Of a DNA stretch of 64,000 nucleotides, positions 8,493 to 17,671 are shown piece after piece. The translations under genes were made by a program, and so were the position numbers. Location of the stretch: positions 62,001 through 126,000 of the forward strand of contig NZ_LKEG01000042.1 in assembly GCF_001645105.1 (NCBI RefSeq). The letters are read 5' to 3'. The notes under the pieces were generated by a model. It was not told the DNA's origin. It did not search any database and was given only the letters and a program-made list of their open reading frames with translations. Each line of letters starts with the position of its first letter. Position 1 is the stretch's first letter. This DNA comes from Pseudomonas marginalis (GTDB lineage: Bacteria > Pseudomonadota > Gammaproteobacteria > Pseudomonadales > Pseudomonadaceae).

Positions 8493-9386
8493 TTATTCCA
8501 GCGGCATCACCGTCACCCGCACTTCCGGGTCATGGTTCCCCCCTCCCAGAATCACCCCTCGCAACGGCGACACATCAGAGAAATCTCGGCCCCAGGCCAG
8601 GGTGATGTGCTCCAGTGCCGGTTGCACATTGTTCGTCGGATCAAAATCCACCCAGCCCGACGCCGGGCAATACACCGACACCCATGCATGGGACGCATCG
8701 GCGCCGATCAGCCGTGGTTGGCCGGGCGGTGGCTGGGTGAGCAGGTAGCCGCTGATGTAGCGCGCCGCCAGCCCGCGCGAGCGCAGGCAGGCGAGCATCA
8801 GGTGCGCGAAGTCCTGGCACACACCGCGTCGGCGCTCCAGCACTTCCACCAGCGGCGTAGCGACCTGGGTGGCTTCGGCATCGAAGGTGAACTCGCTGAA
8901 GATTTTCTCCATCAACGCCTGCACGCCCAGCAACAACGGTTTGCCCGGCGGGAAACAACTTTCTGAAAACTCGACGAAGGTTTTTTTCAGGTGCACGTAG
9001 GGCGATTCAAAACGGTAGCGGCAAGCCTCGATCAGCTCAGCGGACATGGCCTGGCTGCTGTAGGTGAGGCTATCGCGGGTCTGGTCCCAGGGCGGCGACT
9101 GCCGGAAATCCAATGCCGGCCGCGCCAGCACTTCCACGGTCAGCCCGGCGTTCACCAGCAATTCATCATGGGGTCGCTCAAAGGCCAGGCGCGTTATCGG
9201 GTTGCCGAACACATCCAGCTCATCGCGACGTGACGATGGCTGCGGGCTGATCTCCAACTGCTGCGAACTGCAGCGCTGCCAGGCGCACGGCCGAGGCCAC
9301 AGGTGCGCCAACTGCTGGGCCAGGGACACCGCGCTGTCGTAGTGGTAATGGGTATCGTGGAAAATCTGGTAGCGCGCACTCATCAC
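8493..9386 (-). CDS. Transglutaminase-like cysteine protease-fold protein (297 aa)
   Basis: The protein has the bacterial transglutaminase N-terminal region (YQIFHDTHYHYDSAV at residues 5-19) followed by a transglutaminase-like core. The catalytic triad is intact: Cys in RRGVCQDFAHLML, His in SHAWVSVY and Asp in WVDFDPTNN. No signal peptide is apparent, so it is probably cytoplasmic. It is the last gene of a three-gene minus-strand cluster; its ATG overlaps the stop of the ATP-grasp/alpha-E gene by four bases, which implies tight co-translation. In the amidoligase literature such enzymes are predicted to process or hydrolyse peptides made by the partner ATP-grasp protein. The actual substrate is unknown. 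Confidence 0.88.
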   Translation of the reverse strand: MMSARYQIFHDTHYHYDSAVSLAQQLAHLWPRPCAWQRCSSQQLEISPQPSSRRDELDVFGNPITRLAFERPHDELLVNAGLTVEVLARPALDFRQSPPWDQTRDSLTYSSQAMSAELIEACRYRFESPYVHLKKTFVEFSESCFPPGKPLLLGVQALMEKIFSEFTFDAEATQVATPLVEVLERRRGVCQDFAHLMLACLRSRGLAARYISGYLLTQPPPGQPRLIGADASHAWVSVYCPASGWVDFDPTNNVQPALEHITLAWGRDFSDVSPLRGVILGGGNHDPEVRVTVMPLE

Positions 9387-11869
9387 ACCGACACCGTTTG
9401 CTGGCTGACATCATCCACATGGGCGAAATGGCGCAAGGCCAGGCGATCCGACACTTGCCCACTCTCATCGGCGACCGCTTGCAGCAGGTCCGCCAGGCCA
9501 TCCAACGCGGCACGCACACTGGACTCGCCAAACAAAGGGTTCTCCAGGCAGCCCAGGTCGAAACGCGCCAAACGTTCGATCAACGGGGCGAGACCGGTTT
9601 CCCGAGGCACGCCGAAATCATCGTTGAGCCGCCGCAGGGTGCGGCTCACCAGTTTCAATTGGAACAACACCGCATGGGGGTTCTGCTCATCCAGCAACAG
9701 CAGGTCGAGCACCGGGATCAACTGCGGCACGGCCAGGTAACGCGAGCGGTAGGTGATGCTGCTGTTGCCCAGCTCCAGCAACCACTCCAACCCTGCCTGA
9801 TCAAACACCGCCACGCCACGCAAAAACGCCGCGAGGCTGCTGCTGAGGAATTGCAGGCGCTCGATGCGCCGGCCCATCATCAAGAAGCGCCAGCCTTCGT
9901 CGCGGGTCATGTCGTCCAGGGCAAACCCGGACAGCGCCGCCAGGGACATCACCAGGCGGTTGAGGAAATCCAGCAATTCGCCAAAGTCCGGGGTGTCGCT
10001 TTCCAGCTCCATGGCTTCGCGCTGCAGCTCTACCAAGGCCTGCCAGTTCTCCCTGGACAATTTGCCGCGCACCTGGGATGCCGCCCACTGCAAGCGTTGC
10101 AGGTTGGCGCGCAAGCTCGACGGCCAGTCGTCACCGAGCAGCGCAGCCAGCAGGCGTTCGGGCAACTCGCCCTCCTCCGGCAGCAGGCGCAGGTTTTCAC
10201 CCAGCTCGACGGCCGCCTGCAAGGCCAACGGATCGTCGCCGTCCACATAGCGCGCCAGCACGATGCGCAACCAGCGCGCGCTGTCATCACAGCGCTCGCA
10301 GTAACGACCAAACCAGAACAGGTTTTCCACCACGCGGGACGGCAGATAAGGATCGCGGCGCACCAGGTCGTGGGCGCCGATCGCGCGCTGCGCGCGCCAC
10401 TGCTCGCCACCGGCGGCGCGTTCACCCAGCACCCACGTGTCCTTGCTTGCCCCACCGCGCTGCATCGACACCACTTCGGCATCAGCCTCGGCGGCCACCC
10501 GCGTCAGGCCACCAGGCAGCACACGATAACCCTCGGCGCTGGCCACGGCGTACACGCGCATGCCGATGGCGCGGTGCTGCAGGTGGTCATCCACGGTGTG
10601 CCATACCGGCGCCTGGGACAATTGCGCCAGTTCCTGGGCGACGTAGGCGTAAGGGCGCGCGCGCATGCGCTCGGCCAGGGCCTGGCGTTGTTCATCGTTC
10701 AGGTCACGGCCGAATACCGGGGCGAAACTTTGCGACGGAAACGCGGGCTTGATCAGCAGTTCCGGCAGTTTCTCCAGGGCTTCGGCAAGCACCGGTGCTT
10801 CACCGCACCACCATGTGGCGATAGACGGCAGGATCAGCGTTTCACCGAACAGGAATTCGTTGATCTTGGGTAAAAAGCCAAGCAAGCCCGGTGATTCCAG
10901 CACGCCACTGCCCAGGGCGTTGGCCACCAGCACATTGCCTTGGCGCACGGCATCGAGCAGGCCAGGCACGCCGAGGGCCGAGTCGGTGCGTAGTTCCAGC
11001 GGGTCGCAGAAATCGTCATCCAGGCGGCGCATGATCGCGTGTACCCGGCGCAGGCCGCTGAGGGTTTTCAGGAACACGGTGCTGTCGCGCACGGTGAGAT
11101 CGCCGCCTTCCACCAACGGGTAGCCGAGTTGGCGCGCGAGGTAGAGGTGTTCGAAGTAGCTTTCGTTGAAACGGCCTGGCGTGAGCAGCACGATCAATGG
11201 CGGCTGGTCATCACTCGGCGCCTGGCGGGCCAGGGTTTCCTGAAGCGTGCGGAAAAAACCGGTGAGGTGCTGCACCTGCAGGTCACGGTACAAGTCCGGA
11301 AAGGCACGGGACACGATGGTGCGGTTTTCCAATGCATAGCCAGCACCCGACGGCGCCTGGGTACGGTCCGCGGTGACCCACCAACGGCCATCCGGGGTGC
11401 GCGCCAGGTCCACGGCGTACAGGTGCAGGAACGCACCGTCCGGCGGCTGGATGCCCTGGCACGGCCACAGGAAATTGTTATGCCCGAACACCAGCTCGGC
11501 CGGCAGCAAGCCCTCTTTGATCAGGCGTTGCGGGCCGTACAGGTCGGCGAGCACGGCATTGAGCAGGCGCGCACGCTGGGCGATACCGGCCGACAGGTGC
11601 CGCCATTCATCAGCGGCCAGCACATGGGGCAGCAGGTCCAGTTCCCACGGACGGTCGGCGCCCTTGGGGTCGGCGTAGACGTTGTAGGTCACGCCGTTTT
11701 CCTGGATCTGCCGCGTCAGCAGCGCCTGGCGCTGGGCCAGTTGCGCGGGGGTGCTGCGTTGCAGGTGGTCAAGCAGGCGTCGCCAATGGGCACGTACCGC
11801 ACCGCTGTCGTCCAGCAATTCGTGATAGGTGCCCGCGGTCAGCGGGTAACGGTCGAGCAAGTCGGACAT
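9383..11869 (-). CDS. Circularly permuted ATP-grasp / alpha-E domain fusion (828 aa)
   Basis: The first roughly 490 residues form the circularly permuted ATP-grasp unit (formerly DUF404/DUF407), with segments such as TYNVYADPKG, the ELVFGHNNFLWPCQGIQ region and LIKPAFPSQSFAPVFG that belong to the nucleotide-binding fold. From about residue 505 (RRDPYLPSRVVENLFWFGRY) the all-helical alpha-E domain (DUF403) follows. In many genomes these are two separate genes; here they are one. The family is predicted to be a peptide ligase or amidoligase working with transglutaminase-like partners, which flank it here on both sides. A 158-base gap holding a REP doublet separates it from the upstream 1096-aa gene. 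Confidence 0.88.
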   Translation of the reverse strand: MSDLLDRYPLTAGTYHELLDDSGAVRAHWRRLLDHLQRSTPAQLAQRQALLTRQIQENGVTYNVYADPKGADRPWELDLLPHVLAADEWRHLSAGIAQRARLLNAVLADLYGPQRLIKEGLLPAELVFGHNNFLWPCQGIQPPDGAFLHLYAVDLARTPDGRWWVTADRTQAPSGAGYALENRTIVSRAFPDLYRDLQVQHLTGFFRTLQETLARQAPSDDQPPLIVLLTPGRFNESYFEHLYLARQLGYPLVEGGDLTVRDSTVFLKTLSGLRRVHAIMRRLDDDFCDPLELRTDSALGVPGLLDAVRQGNVLVANALGSGVLESPGLLGFLPKINEFLFGETLILPSIATWWCGEAPVLAEALEKLPELLIKPAFPSQSFAPVFGRDLNDEQRQALAERMRARPYAYVAQELAQLSQAPVWHTVDDHLQHRAIGMRVYAVASAEGYRVLPGGLTRVAAEADAEVVSMQRGGASKDTWVLGERAAGGEQWRAQRAIGAHDLVRRDPYLPSRVVENLFWFGRYCERCDDSARWLRIVLARYVDGDDPLALQAAVELGENLRLLPEEGELPERLLAALLGDDWPSSLRANLQRLQWAASQVRGKLSRENWQALVELQREAMELESDTPDFGELLDFLNRLVMSLAALSGFALDDMTRDEGWRFLMMGRRIERLQFLSSSLAAFLRGVAVFDQAGLEWLLELGNSSITYRSRYLAVPQLIPVLDLLLLDEQNPHAVLFQLKLVSRTLRRLNDDFGVPRETGLAPLIERLARFDLGCLENPLFGESSVRAALDGLADLLQAVADESGQVSDRLALRHFAHVDDVSQQTVSV

Positions 11870-11926
11870 GGAACGCTCGGCAGGGGCAAGGGGGCTCAGT
11901 TTAATTCAAATTCACCGAAATCTAAT

Positions 11927-12014
11927 GTGGGCGGGGGCTTACTCCCGACAGCGGTGAGTCAGTCAACTCATGTATCGGCTGATTCACCGCAATCGGGAGC
12001 AAGCCCCCGCCCAC
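11927..12014. repeat. REP doublet, architecture 1
   Basis: Inward-facing arms GTGGGCGGGGGCTTACTCCC and its partner ending CCCGCCCAC at 12014, with a GTGAGTCAG...CTGATTCACC spacer. The arms share compensating G-to-C changes (GGGCGGG/CCCGCCC), which indicates selection or repair for pairing. Confidence 0.85.
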
Positions 12015-12027
12015 ATTTGTATCGTGT

Positions 12028-15000
12028 TTAGTCTTTTTTATTGGGGAAACGCCGTAGATCCAGGGTCATCGGCAACTCGTCGTTGATCACCAGGCTTGGC
12101 ACGGGAAGTTTCCCTGGGCTGTGCCCCAAGCGGAAAAACCGCGCCATGCGCCGGCTTTCGGCCTCGTTGGCATTCACCGGCAAGCTGTCGTAATTGCGCC
12201 CGCCCGGATGGGCGACATGGTACTGGCAACCGCCCAGCGAGCGTTGCATCCAGGTGTCCAGCAGATCAAACACCAACGGCGCATGCACCGCGATGGTCGG
12301 TTGCAGGCAGTTGGCCGGCTGCCAGGCGCGATAACGCACGCCCGCGACGAACTCACCCACGCGCCCGGTCGCGTGCAGCGGCACCGGGATGCCGTTGCAG
12401 GTCAGCAGGTAGCGTTGCGGTGGCAGCCCGGTCAATTTGACTTGCAGGCGCTCCAGGGACGAATCCACATAGCGCACCGTGCCGCCCACCGCGCCCTCCT
12501 CGCCCAGCACATGCCAGGGCTCCAGGGCCTGGCGCAGTTCCAGTTCGATACCGCTGACGGCATAGTCGCCGACCTTGGGGAAACGGAATTCCAGGTGCGC
12601 AGCGAACCATTCGGCGCGCAGCGGGTAGCCGGCCGCGTTGAGTTCGACGATCACGTCGGCGAAGTCCTGCTCGATAAAGTGCGGCAACAGGAAACGGTCG
12701 TGCAGCTCGGTGCCCCAGCGCGCCAGCTTCGGCGGTGCATAGGGTTCGCGCCAGAAGCGCGCGACCAAGGCGCGCAGCAGTAGCTGTTGCGTGAGGCTCA
12801 TGCGTGCGTGGGGCGGCATCTCAAAGGCGCGCAGTTCCAGCAGGCCCAGGCGGCCGGTGGCGCCATCCGGCGAGTAGAGCTTGTCGATGCAGAATTCGGC
12901 GCGATGGGTGTTGCCCGTCACGTCGATCAGCAGGTTACGCAGCAGGCGGTCGACCAACCATGGCGGGCATTCTTCGCCGGGTTCGGGCATTTGCGCGAAA
13001 GCGATTTCCAGCTCGTACAGCGCATCGTTGCGCGCCTCGTCCACACGCGGCGCCTGGGACGTCGGGCCGATGAACAGACCGGAGAACAGGTAGGACAACG
13101 ACGGGTGGTTATGCCAGTAGCTGATCAGACTGCGCAGCAGATCGGGTCGGCGCAGGAACGGCGAGTCCTTGGGCGTCGCGCCGCCGAGCACAAAGTGGTT
13201 ACCCCCGCCGGTGCCGGTGTGGCGCCCGTCGATCATGAATTTCTCGGTGGTGAGCCGGGTTTGCCGGGCCTCTTCGTAGAGGAATTCGGTGCGCTCCACC
13301 AACTCATCCCAGGTGGCGGACGGCTGCACGTTGACCTCGATCACACCGGGGTCCGGGGTGACGCGGAAGTTGCTCAGGCGGTTGTCGGCTGGCGGTTCAT
13401 AGCCTTCCAGCAACACCGGACAGTGCAGTTCCTCGGCCGTCGCCTCGATGGCAGCCACCAGTTCCAGATAGTCTTCGACGCGTTCCAGGGGCGGCATGAA
13501 CAGATAGAGGCGCCCTTCCCGTGCTTCGGCGCACAGGGCCGTGCGGGTCAGCCAATCGGCGGACTCGTCCACCTTGGGCACGCGTTCATCAACCGGCGCG
13601 GGTTCGCCGTGGGTTTGCAGTTGGGAGGTGGTCGGCAGCTCCGGTTGGTCCTGGTTAGGGTCCGTCGGGTGCACAAATGGATATTCCGCCGCCGTCACCC
13701 AAGGCTGCGAGGCCAATGGCAGGCGGTAGCCCAGCGGTGAGTCGCCCGGCACCAGGCGGCAATGGTTGTCGCGCAGGTACCAGCGCCCGCTTTGCCAGCG
13801 GTCATTGGCCGCCGTGCGCGCCAGGGGCAGCACTTGGCCGATGATTTTATCCAGGCCCTGGGCGAACACTTTGCGCAGGCGTTCGCGCTCCAGGTCATCG
13901 CTCAGGCGCGGGTCTTGGGCGGTGACGTTTTGCGGCAGCGCGCCTTCACGCCACAGGTAGTAGAAATTGTCTTCGAAGGCCGGGAACACAAAGCGCGCCG
14001 GCAGTTTAAGGCGTTCAGCGACGCTGGCCAGGAAACGCCCGGCCAGCGCGCCGTCCGCCCCATAGTCCTGCTGTTCATCGGCAATCAACGCGCTGTTGTG
14101 CCAGATCGGCACACCGTCGCGGCGCCAGTAGCAATTGAGCGACCAGCGCGGCAGCTGCTCGCCGGGGTACCACTTGCCCTGGCCGAAGTGCACCAGGCCC
14201 TTGGGCGCGTAGTGCTTGCGCATGCGCTGGAACAGTTCGGCGGACAGGCGGCGTTTATCCGGCCCGAGCGCAGCGGTGTTCCATTCGGCACCGTCGGGGT
14301 CGTCGATGGACACGAAGGTCGGCTCGCCCCCCATGGTCAGGCGTACGTCGTCCTTGAGCAGGTCACCGTCGATCTGCCGGCCCAAGGCCTGGATCGCCAG
14401 CCATTGGTCTTCGGTGTAGGGCTTGGTGACCCGTGGGGCTTCCCAAATCCGCTCTACCGACATTTCGTGGGTGAATTCGCACTCGCACGGCTCCACCAGC
14501 CCACTGATCGGTGCGGCAGACGAGGGATCGGGACTGCAGGCCAATGGAATATGGCCTTCACCGGCGAACAGCCCGGAGGTGGCATCCAAGCCGATCCATC
14601 CCGCGCCGGGCAAATACACTTCGCACCAGGCGTGCAGGTCGGTGAAGTCCACTTCCGTGCCGGATGGCCCGTCAAGGGCTTTGACGTCAGCGGTCAGCTG
14701 GATCAAATAACCGGAGACAAACCGTGCCGCCAACCCGAGGTTGCGCAGCAATTGCACCAGCAGCCAAGCCGAGTCGCGGCACGAGCCGGAGGCGTTTTCG
14801 AGGGTGAATTCCGGCGTTTGCACGCCCGGTTCCATGCGGATCAGGTAGCCGATATCGGCCGCCAGGCGCTGGTTGAGGCCCACCAGAAAGTCCACCGCCG
14901 GCAAAGGTGTGCGGTCGATACCCGCCAGGTACGCGGCAAACTTCGGCGTCAGCGGCAGGGTTTCCAGGTACGGCGCCAGCTCACGCTGTTCATCGGCGGC

Positions 15001-15318
15001 GTAGCGGAAGGGGATTTTTTCGGCATAGGGCTCGAGGAAAAAGTCGAACGGGTTGAACACCGCCATCTCGGCGACCAGGTCGACCTCAATGCGCAGTTCA
15101 TCGGTCTTTTCCGGAAACACCAAGCGCGCCAGGTAATTGCCCTGAGGGTCTTGCTGCCAATTGATGAAGTGCTGCTCGGGCAGCACTTTCAGTGCGTAGG
15201 ACAAAATCCGCGTACGGCTATGGGCAGCCGGACGCAACCGCACAATCTGCGGGCCGAGTTCGACCGCGCGGTCGTAACGGTAATGCGTAACGTGGTGCAA
15301 CGCGACATGAATCGACAC
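12028..15318 (-). CDS. Large transglutaminase-like protein with C-terminal DUF2126 (1096 aa)
   Basis: A first section carries the transglutaminase N-terminal region (HVALHHVTHYRYDRAVELGP) and a transglutaminase core with catalytic Cys in NASGSCRDSAWLLVQ, His in DLHAWCEVYLPG and Asp in WIGLDATSG. The remaining ~800 residues are the DUF2126 region seen only in such proteins (for example GRHTGTGGGNHFVLGG and WDELVERTEFLYEEAR). The open frame begins earlier, but GTG 15318 has a perfect AGGAGG box 5 bases before it (CCTCCT on the plus strand at 15324-15329) and gives MSIHVALHHVTH. It is the first gene of the cluster. Its role, processing peptides made by the ATP-grasp partner, is a prediction from comparative genomics. 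Confidence 0.88.
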   Translation of the reverse strand: MSIHVALHHVTHYRYDRAVELGPQIVRLRPAAHSRTRILSYALKVLPEQHFINWQQDPQGNYLARLVFPEKTDELRIEVDLVAEMAVFNPFDFFLEPYAEKIPFRYAADEQRELAPYLETLPLTPKFAAYLAGIDRTPLPAVDFLVGLNQRLAADIGYLIRMEPGVQTPEFTLENASGSCRDSAWLLVQLLRNLGLAARFVSGYLIQLTADVKALDGPSGTEVDFTDLHAWCEVYLPGAGWIGLDATSGLFAGEGHIPLACSPDPSSAAPISGLVEPCECEFTHEMSVERIWEAPRVTKPYTEDQWLAIQALGRQIDGDLLKDDVRLTMGGEPTFVSIDDPDGAEWNTAALGPDKRRLSAELFQRMRKHYAPKGLVHFGQGKWYPGEQLPRWSLNCYWRRDGVPIWHNSALIADEQQDYGADGALAGRFLASVAERLKLPARFVFPAFEDNFYYLWREGALPQNVTAQDPRLSDDLERERLRKVFAQGLDKIIGQVLPLARTAANDRWQSGRWYLRDNHCRLVPGDSPLGYRLPLASQPWVTAAEYPFVHPTDPNQDQPELPTTSQLQTHGEPAPVDERVPKVDESADWLTRTALCAEAREGRLYLFMPPLERVEDYLELVAAIEATAEELHCPVLLEGYEPPADNRLSNFRVTPDPGVIEVNVQPSATWDELVERTEFLYEEARQTRLTTEKFMIDGRHTGTGGGNHFVLGGATPKDSPFLRRPDLLRSLISYWHNHPSLSYLFSGLFIGPTSQAPRVDEARNDALYELEIAFAQMPEPGEECPPWLVDRLLRNLLIDVTGNTHRAEFCIDKLYSPDGATGRLGLLELRAFEMPPHARMSLTQQLLLRALVARFWREPYAPPKLARWGTELHDRFLLPHFIEQDFADVIVELNAAGYPLRAEWFAAHLEFRFPKVGDYAVSGIELELRQALEPWHVLGEEGAVGGTVRYVDSSLERLQVKLTGLPPQRYLLTCNGIPVPLHATGRVGEFVAGVRYRAWQPANCLQPTIAVHAPLVFDLLDTWMQRSLGGCQYHVAHPGGRNYDSLPVNANEAESRRMARFFRLGHSPGKLPVPSLVINDELPMTLDLRRFPNKKD

Positions 15319-15477
15319 GGCGGCCTCCTGCGAGCCAGGGCATGGACACAAACCGCGCAAGACTTATGCCAGAGCGGCCGTCGTTGCGCTTTATCGTAAG
15401 ACCCGGTGCAGTACAGCACCAAAACGGCGCTGTGGCTGCAGTAATGGTGCAAGGGTTGCACATAATTGTGGCAGGAG

Positions 15478-15520
15478 TGGGTGGAGGGGTATCGGTTGGG
15501 TGGGCGATGGGTGGGGGGGG
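15478..15520 (+). other. G-rich tract with quadruplex potential
   Basis: At least six runs of three or more G occur within about 43 bases on the plus strand, ending in G8. The tract sits immediately 3' of the stop codon of the 159-aa membrane protein gene (minus strand), so its transcript would be C-rich here. Confidence 0.5.
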
Positions 15521-15521
15521 A

Positions 15522-16001
15522 TCACCTCGATTTCTTTATTCGGATTATCGCGCGCTCGTGTTTGCGCCGCTTCTCGATGGCCGCTATTACCTCGCTGCGC
15601 ATGTGGCGAAGTTCTACAGCTTTATCGCGCATTTCTCGATGGCGTTTGCTGTGGAGCAGTAGCAGGCCGAGAACAGGCCAAAAAAAACACTCCGCGTAAA
15701 GAAATGAGTTCGGCGAAAAATGAAAACCTGGCACAGCAATCAGTAGACAGGCGATGAAAAGGCCATACATGCCCCACGTCCATTTTGGTCGCCCGTAGGC
15801 GATCATGAAATTGCAATGTGTGATAAAAACGGCCAAGACCACGCAGGCATTTTCAGCGGCAGCGTTCGATAACGATGGTAAATAATAATTTTCCACCAGG
15901 GCAACAACAGCAGTAATGCCGAAGAAACCCGAAAAAATCACGCCGATAAACACGGGGAAATTACGGACCAGAAAGGGGCGAAGTGGCACGAGAAATTTCA
16001 T
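15522..16001 (-). CDS. Four-TM membrane protein, candidate immunity protein (unit A)
   Basis: A 159-aa protein with four predicted membrane segments near residues 14-36, 50-70, 75-93 and 99-117 and a strongly basic cytoplasmic-type tail (HSKRHREMR to the C-terminus). It is clearly paralogous to the 149-aa product at 17672-18121: both share FPVF.G.IF, CNFMIA.GRP.W and LGLLLL.S.RHREMR. Its start overlaps the stop region of the upstream 304-aa gene by four bases (ATGA), so the two are translated as a pair. Position after a putative membrane-active protein, beside an hcp gene, suggests an inner-membrane immunity protein. This function is inferred; I recognise no named family. Confidence 0.75.
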   Translation of the reverse strand: MKFLVPLRPFLVRNFPVFIGVIFSGFFGITAVVALVENYYLPSLSNAAAENACVVLAVFITHCNFMIAYGRPKWTWGMYGLFIACLLIAVPGFHFSPNSFLYAECFFWPVLGLLLLHSKRHREMRDKAVELRHMRSEVIAAIEKRRKHERAIIRIKKSR

Positions 16002-16912
16002 TCTGATGTCTCCTCGTAGAGTCCTACCGCAATAGTCCGGATGTTCCCGGAGCGCACACTGCCAGCAACACTCGATATGGCGCCAAGGGCATCAACCATC
16101 TGAATGATGGCCCCGCGCTTTACCTCGGCCAAGGTATAGCGCTTTGGCATCTCTCCAGCCATTTGTTTTAGCTTGATCATTTTCCGGGTTATTTGCGGAT
16201 GGTTGATACTCAATAACTCCCTGGTAAGTTTTACCCGTTCCTGCCGACTCAGCCCTTTGAGCACTTGGTGCGTGTTCTTACCCGTTGTCTTTTTGAGCAT
16301 GCTGACGAATCGGATCGTCGACAACGCTGTGCTACCAGCACCTAACAACGAAGCCGCATCCAATCCGGCCGTTACGGCCTGATACCACGACTCGCTGTCC
16401 AGAGCGTCGTTGCGGGCAGGGTCAGTCATTTCATTCCTAGTCCGGCGAGCGCCAATCACGCACTGAATCGAACTGGCTACTGCCGACGTATAGCTAATTA
16501 CAGCAACCACACCCGTCGCCCCGAAGGTAAAAGGACTCAGCGCCGAGCCCCCCAATATCACCAACCAACTAATCACCGCCGAACTACACGCCAACGCCGT
16601 ATTCACCGCCTCAAACGCCACCTCCGACTCCCGCGGCTCATTCGCCAGTCGCCGCGCAAACTCCACCCGACCCACATAGCTTGGCGCCTCACGCAAAATC
16701 ACCTTCTTCGGCGCAACGCTGCAAATCGGCTGGAACTCGCGCAACACCACCGCCCGCAGCTGGGCATCGAGATACACCACACCCGCACCGACAATCGCAG
16801 GATCGGCGTCAATCGCCGCAAACAACTTTCGCAGATCAATACTGCTTTCAACCCACTGCCGCGTCGTGAGGTGCGCACTGGGGAACCCGTCTTTCAACAC
16901 GCTGGAAGTCAT
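15998..16912 (-). CDS. Putative Hcp-associated membrane-active effector (unit A, 304 aa)
   Basis: No signal peptide. Residues 20-80 form a conserved soluble region (LFAAIDADPAIVGAGVVYLD, then LREFQPICSVAPKKVILREA). A hydrophobic hairpin follows at about 105-153, rich in Gly, Ala and Ser, with a weaker hydrophobic stretch at 181-203; the C-terminal third is helical and basic, ending with SGNIRTIAVGLYEE. By eye roughly half of the residues match the 307-aa paralogue at 18114-19037. It is divergent from hcp and overlaps the next gene, a 4-TM protein. A soluble protein with a hidden hydrophobic hairpin, paired with a small polytopic protein and linked to hcp, fits a pore-forming T6SS effector. 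An enzyme or chaperone role cannot be excluded. Confidence 0.7.
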   Translation of the reverse strand: MTSSVLKDGFPSAHLTTRQWVESSIDLRKLFAAIDADPAIVGAGVVYLDAQLRAVVLREFQPICSVAPKKVILREAPSYVGRVEFARRLANEPRESEVAFEAVNTALACSSAVISWLVILGGSALSPFTFGATGVVAVISYTSAVASSIQCVIGARRTRNEMTDPARNDALDSESWYQAVTAGLDAASLLGAGSTALSTIRFVSMLKKTTGKNTHQVLKGLSRQERVKLTRELLSINHPQITRKMIKLKQMAGEMPKRYTLAEVKRGAIIQMVDALGAISSVAGSVRSGNIRTIAVGLYEETSE

Positions 16913-17098
16913 CCCTTTACTCCGGTTTTCACAAGAGCGCAGAGGTTAAAGACTGGCTACACGCAAAAAATGTCAGAAGCTTCGCTTTATGCGGACAGGC
17001 ACTTCCTGATCACGATGTAGCACCTTGTAGGCCATATCCCGAATAGGAAAAAGTACGCCCCGCGCCACTACCGGCGAACACCAAAACAGGGAGCGACC

Positions 17099-17587
17099 AT
17101 GGCAACCGATATGTTTTTGAAGCTGGGGGACATCAAGGGTGAGTCCAAGGATCAGGTGCATCGCGATGAAATCGAGATCAGCAAATGGGGCTGGGGCATG
17201 TCCCAGACAGGCTCCATGCATACCGGCAGCGGCGGCGGTGCCGGCAAGGTCAATATTGAAAACCTGTCCATCTCCAAGGTCATGGACAAATCTTCACCCA
17301 ACCTGATGATGGCCTGCTCTACAGGCAAGCATTACCCCGAGGCCAGGCTGGTGGTGCGCAAGGCCGGAGGCTCCAGCGCGGTGGAGTACCTGGTGATGAC
17401 GATGAAGGAAGTCATGGTCATCTCGTACCAGACCGATGCGGTCACCTCGGCCGATACCTTGACGGAAGTGATCGGCCTGAACTTCGCCACGGTCGAAGTC
17501 AGTTACCAGCCGCAGAAAGCTGATGGTGGCAAGGACGGCGGGGCCGTCAAGTACGGCTGGAACATTCGCCAGAACATCAAAATATGA
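17099..17587 (+). CDS. hcp: Type VI secretion tube protein Hcp (Hcp1-type), orphan
   Basis: The 162-aa product has the complete Hcp fold and is very close to P. aeruginosa Hcp1 in length and motifs: MFLKLGDIKGESKDQVH, WGWGMSQTGSMH, NLMMACSTGKHYPEA and the C-terminal QPQKADGGKDGG..KYGWNIRQN. Hcp hexamers stack into the secreted inner tube of the type VI apparatus and can carry small effectors in the ring lumen. The start ATG 17099 has a GGGAG box. No vgrG, tss or tag gene is in the window, so this is an orphan copy relying on a T6SS elsewhere. Paralogous candidate effector/immunity pairs lie on both sides, on the opposite strand. Confidence 0.95.
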   Translation: MATDMFLKLGDIKGESKDQVHRDEIEISKWGWGMSQTGSMHTGSGGGAGKVNIENLSISKVMDKSSPNLMMACSTGKHYPEARLVVRKAGGSSAVEYLVMTMKEVMVISYQTDAVTSADTLTEVIGLNFATVEVSYQPQKADGGKDGGAVKYGWNIRQNIKI

Positions 17588-17671
17588 AAATACGCGCCGG
17601 GGCTACACTCCAGCCTCGGCGTACTCACGTTCGTCCCAAGGTGCGAAGACACAGGTGACGAATCTACTCAG

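Noticed and set aside
17594..17620. Hairpin after hcp (CGCCGGGGCT/AGCCTCGGCG) as a terminator
   Set aside because: The stem is good with one G-U pair, but no T-run follows on either strand, so I do not list it as a terminator.
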